A stretch of DNA of 64,000 bases from Chrysomallon squamiferum (Eukaryota; Mollusca; Gastropoda; Neomphalida; Peltospiridae). The position numbers and the translations under genes were made by a program. Under the pieces are notes generated by a model, which was not told the DNA's origin, did no database searches, and was given only the letters and a program-made list of their open reading frames with translations. The stretch lies in contig CM022670.1 in the NCBI GenBank assembly GCA_012295275.1, positions 5,649,142 to 5,713,141 of the forward strand, read 5' to 3'. Shown piece by piece: positions 62,197-64,000 of this stretch (position 1 is its first letter; every line of letters begins with the position of its first letter).

Positions 62197-64000
62197 CACA
62201 CAGATGTGTATGTATAGATATGATAATGTAGGTTACTATGGTGACAATGATTACTGTAAATATGATGTCTGTGTAAACTGATAATTTAGTTCTAAATATC
62301 AAATTAATTTTTGTTCTTCTCAAAAACAAAAATGACCTTTTCAGCTAAATGTTTTTTTTAAAAGTCATAAGAATTTTTTTTTTTTTTTTATTGTTTTTAT
62401 ATTAAAACCTCAGAGGTTTCAGAAACAACCTTCAGTCAATGTTCATGAACCACTCTTCCATTTTATTGATCAATACACAGCTTCTTGTTTCCAGCAAAAT
62501 ACAGACTCTCATTCATTTAAACCAAAAGTAATAACAATTTGTAAACATTTATTATATTACTTACATAAGTACAGCATTAATCTGTTTATATCCAGTATAC
62601 TTTTGTCTTCATCGAGTTATGAGTAGAATACGAAATGTTAATATGCACAGTTACAAATAAAATGTGATATTTACATGTTGCTATGAAAACAATATTCACT
62701 TTTACACTGATAAATTCTACATCTGTAAATTACATAGTTTTCATACTGTCACAGATAACATATTAATGTTATATGTTACAAAGGTATGAATTAAATATGA
62801 CATACTTAACATTTCAGCCTACAGTTTGCTATGTTTACAGTTGTGTTTGCAAATCACTTGTTTACAAGATGGTGTACAAAAGAGAGCGGGGAGTTTTGTA
62901 GTAAATCAATGTAAATCAGTTAAAAGAACTAGACATACAATCAGTGCTGATCTGATACAAAAATAAAAAGAATTATTTGATTAGCATCGCAAGCTCTTTC
63001 ATACTGCCTATGTATGTACTAAATACTAACATTTTTATTTTCATAGCTGTGTTTGTAATTTTATTTTATTTATTTATTTTTGTTTACTCCTATGAAAATG
63101 TCCATGTATTCCTGAGTATTAACCACATTTTCACTCTCTGTTCTCATTTTTTTTTGTATAGATATATTTCTGTTTTCTTCATTTATTTATTTTTTTATTT
63201 TTTTTTAAATTATAATTTTTTAATATTTTTTGTATTAAATTTTCATTGTTCATTGTTCTTTCATTAGAGATTTAGATGCCTTTTGGTCATGATGTTCAGT
63301 ACATAAAATTTAAGAAGAGATCATCATTTTTGTTAATGAAGATGTTTTTATTTGACAGTTTTATTAATACTGGTCTCACAAAGAGTTGAACTGCCCACCT
63401 TCTACCCAGAGGAGGAGGCAAGGCGGGTAGCTGGCTCAGATGTGAAGTCAGAGCTGCGGGGAGCACCTGCGTCCACTGTTGAAATGTTTATATTAGCGTA
63501 TGTTGCAGGTGAGTTGAGGTGTTTAACCACTGTACCTGTTTATAACACACAGGTGTGTTCTTTGTTTTATATCAGCAGATTTCATGACAGTTACTTAACT
63601 ATGTATACTATACATTCTAAATGAAGATAAAAATGAAAATAAAATATTTACATAACCTGTTTCCTTTATTATTACTGTTATTATTATTACCATTGTCATC
63701 ATCATCATCATCATCAACATCCTCATCTTCATCAACGTAGTAATAGTAATAGGTGGTGGTGGTGATGGTGTTGTAGAAATTCTTGTTCTGGTAGTAGTAG
63801 TAGTAGTAGTAGTAGTAGTATAGCCAAAAACAATGTGATTATCATAGAACTGAACATTGCTGTTTAAATAATTAAAGGGTGTATTTTTACAGGACTGATG
63901 TGGACTGAGATAAAACAACTGTGGAACAGTGGAGCTAAAGAATACATCTACGACATGTGGAACATATTAGACTTTGTAACCAACTCACTGTATGTAGCAA
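55194..64000 (+). CDS. TRPC (canonical transient receptor potential) cation channel, 5' part
   Basis: Exons: 55194-55607, 58464-58988, 59258-59492, 63359-63508, 63893 to beyond 64000. They join in phase into 477 residues before the window ends. Seen: ankyrin repeats at about 40-180 ([20 protein letters not shown], then [17 protein letters not shown]). [10 protein letters not shown] holds His184, Cys188, Cys190 and Cys193, the TRPC zinc site pattern H-x3-C-x-C-x2-C. The TRP_2 region follows with [20 protein letters not shown] and a coiled segment. Pre-S1 is [18 protein letters not shown] with an elbow helix. S1 is about [20 protein letters not shown]2 includes [13 protein letters not shown], and S3 begins at [15 protein letters not shown]. 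Known: TRPC channels pass calcium and sodium downstream of phospholipase C in the plasma membrane. It resembles fly TRP/TRP-gamma and vertebrate TRPC4/5, and I cannot choose between them. In-frame stops lie just upstream of the ATG. The pore and C-terminus are outside the window. Confidence 0.95.
55608..57289. other. Intron 1 of the TRPC gene, left part
   Basis: Contains a TTTA run at about 56016-56068 and a CA run at about 57115-57146. A GAATAG/GTAACC-rich stretch lies near 56265-56345. No exon is seen. Confidence 0.5.
57290..57655. repeat. 56-bp minisatellite in TRPC intron 1
   Basis: About six copies of CAGTTGTATTTTAAACCAGT plus GTCTGTTTATTCAAACAATA. One copy has an internal duplication of AATAAGTA. 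Confidence 0.93.
57656..58463. other. Intron 1 of the TRPC gene, right part
   Basis: No exon or repeat array. A small perfect hairpin (TGAGGCA / TGCCTCA, 8-nt loop) lies at 57901-57922. Confidence 0.4.
59466..59885. repeat. 52-bp minisatellite spanning the TRPC exon 3 donor
   Basis: About 7.5 copies of ATAGCACATCATATCTTGTG, TTTCTTGTGATTATC and TTTTACATCTTATACAT. The first copy is the last ~27 coding bases of exon 3 ([10 protein letters not shown]1 segment) plus the true donor CTGT|GTGAGT after 59492. Later copies repeat the exon-derived part in the intron. One copy is shortened by about 14 bp. Confidence 0.93.
60095..60425. repeat. 30-bp minisatellite in TRPC intron 3
   Basis: About 11 copies of TACAAAACAACTCATGTGTA plus ATTTCCTGTG, diverged at both ends. 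Confidence 0.9.
60426..61204. repeat. Degenerate ~37-bp repeat in TRPC intron 3, after unique sequence
   Basis: The first ~475 bases are unique. From about 60900 to 61200 units of TATAAAGTAATATTTTATTT plus TTAATTGTAATATTTG recur. Confidence 0.75.
61205..63358. other. TRPC intron 3, right part, with CA and CT microsatellites
   Basis: CA-rich sequence at about 61628-61745, a CT run at 62140-62187 followed by TATATATA, and poly-T runs near 62373-62390 and 63190-63207. No exon was found on the plus strand, and the S1 coding frame resumes only at 63359. Confidence 0.6.
63509..63892. repeat. TRPC intron 4 with trinucleotide runs
   Basis: ATT/CAT/TCA runs (63668-63735), a GGT run near 63751-63766 and a GTA run at 63793-63822. 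The intron ends in TTTTTACAG at 63892. Confidence 0.85.

Noticed and set aside
1-64000. tRNA and rRNA genes
   Set aside because: I looked for B-box-like GGTTCRANNCC and rRNA-like GC-rich blocks on both strands and found no credible candidate. A covariance-model scan would be decisive.

Overview
The window is AT-rich animal nuclear DNA. Its genes are split into many short GT-AG exons, the introns are large, and dozens of minisatellite arrays occupy a large share of the bases. A TRPC channel, a WD40 protein ending in a SOCS box, and the intron structure all point to a metazoan. I favour an invertebrate, perhaps a lophotrochozoan, but the sequence does not settle the clade.

Left third (1-16.3 kb, minus strand). 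A 26-exon gene at 4489-16243 reads through all splice phases as one 1033-residue protein. A PLP-dependent class-V aminotransferase / cysteine-desulfurase-like module is fused to a TtcA-like PP-loop tRNA-thiolation module. At the left edge (52-172) lies the first exon of a second copy in the same orientation, so this is a head-to-tail tandem pair. Between the copies are simple repeats and a dead transposon-like gene.

16.2-19.3 kb. A WD40 gene with a C-terminal SOCS box (17517-19266, plus strand) sits head-to-head with the fusion gene across a 1.3 kb shared promoter interval.

19.3-55.2 kb. This is a gene-poor, minisatellite-dominated tract. It holds arrays with units of about 27-96 bp, including a 4.4 kb array of a 29-bp unit, two inverted-repeat structures, one weak candidate two-exon coding fragment (29015-30073), and a unique-sequence island (about 44540-45252) that could hold a promoter and non-coding first exon.

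55.2-64 kb (plus strand). The 5' part of a TRPC cation channel gene covers the ankyrin repeats, TRP_2 region with a His-Cys3 zinc motif, S1, S2 and the start of S3, and runs off the right edge.

The most striking feature is that many intronic minisatellites are not randomly placed. Their repeat units begin inside or exactly at an exon-intron junction, so each array is a series of decoy 5' or 3' splice sites. I see this clearly at four junctions of the fusion gene and two of the TRPC gene, and more weakly at others. The fusion of a sulfur donor enzyme with a tRNA thiolase, and the junction-spanning minisatellites, are the two observations most worth following up.
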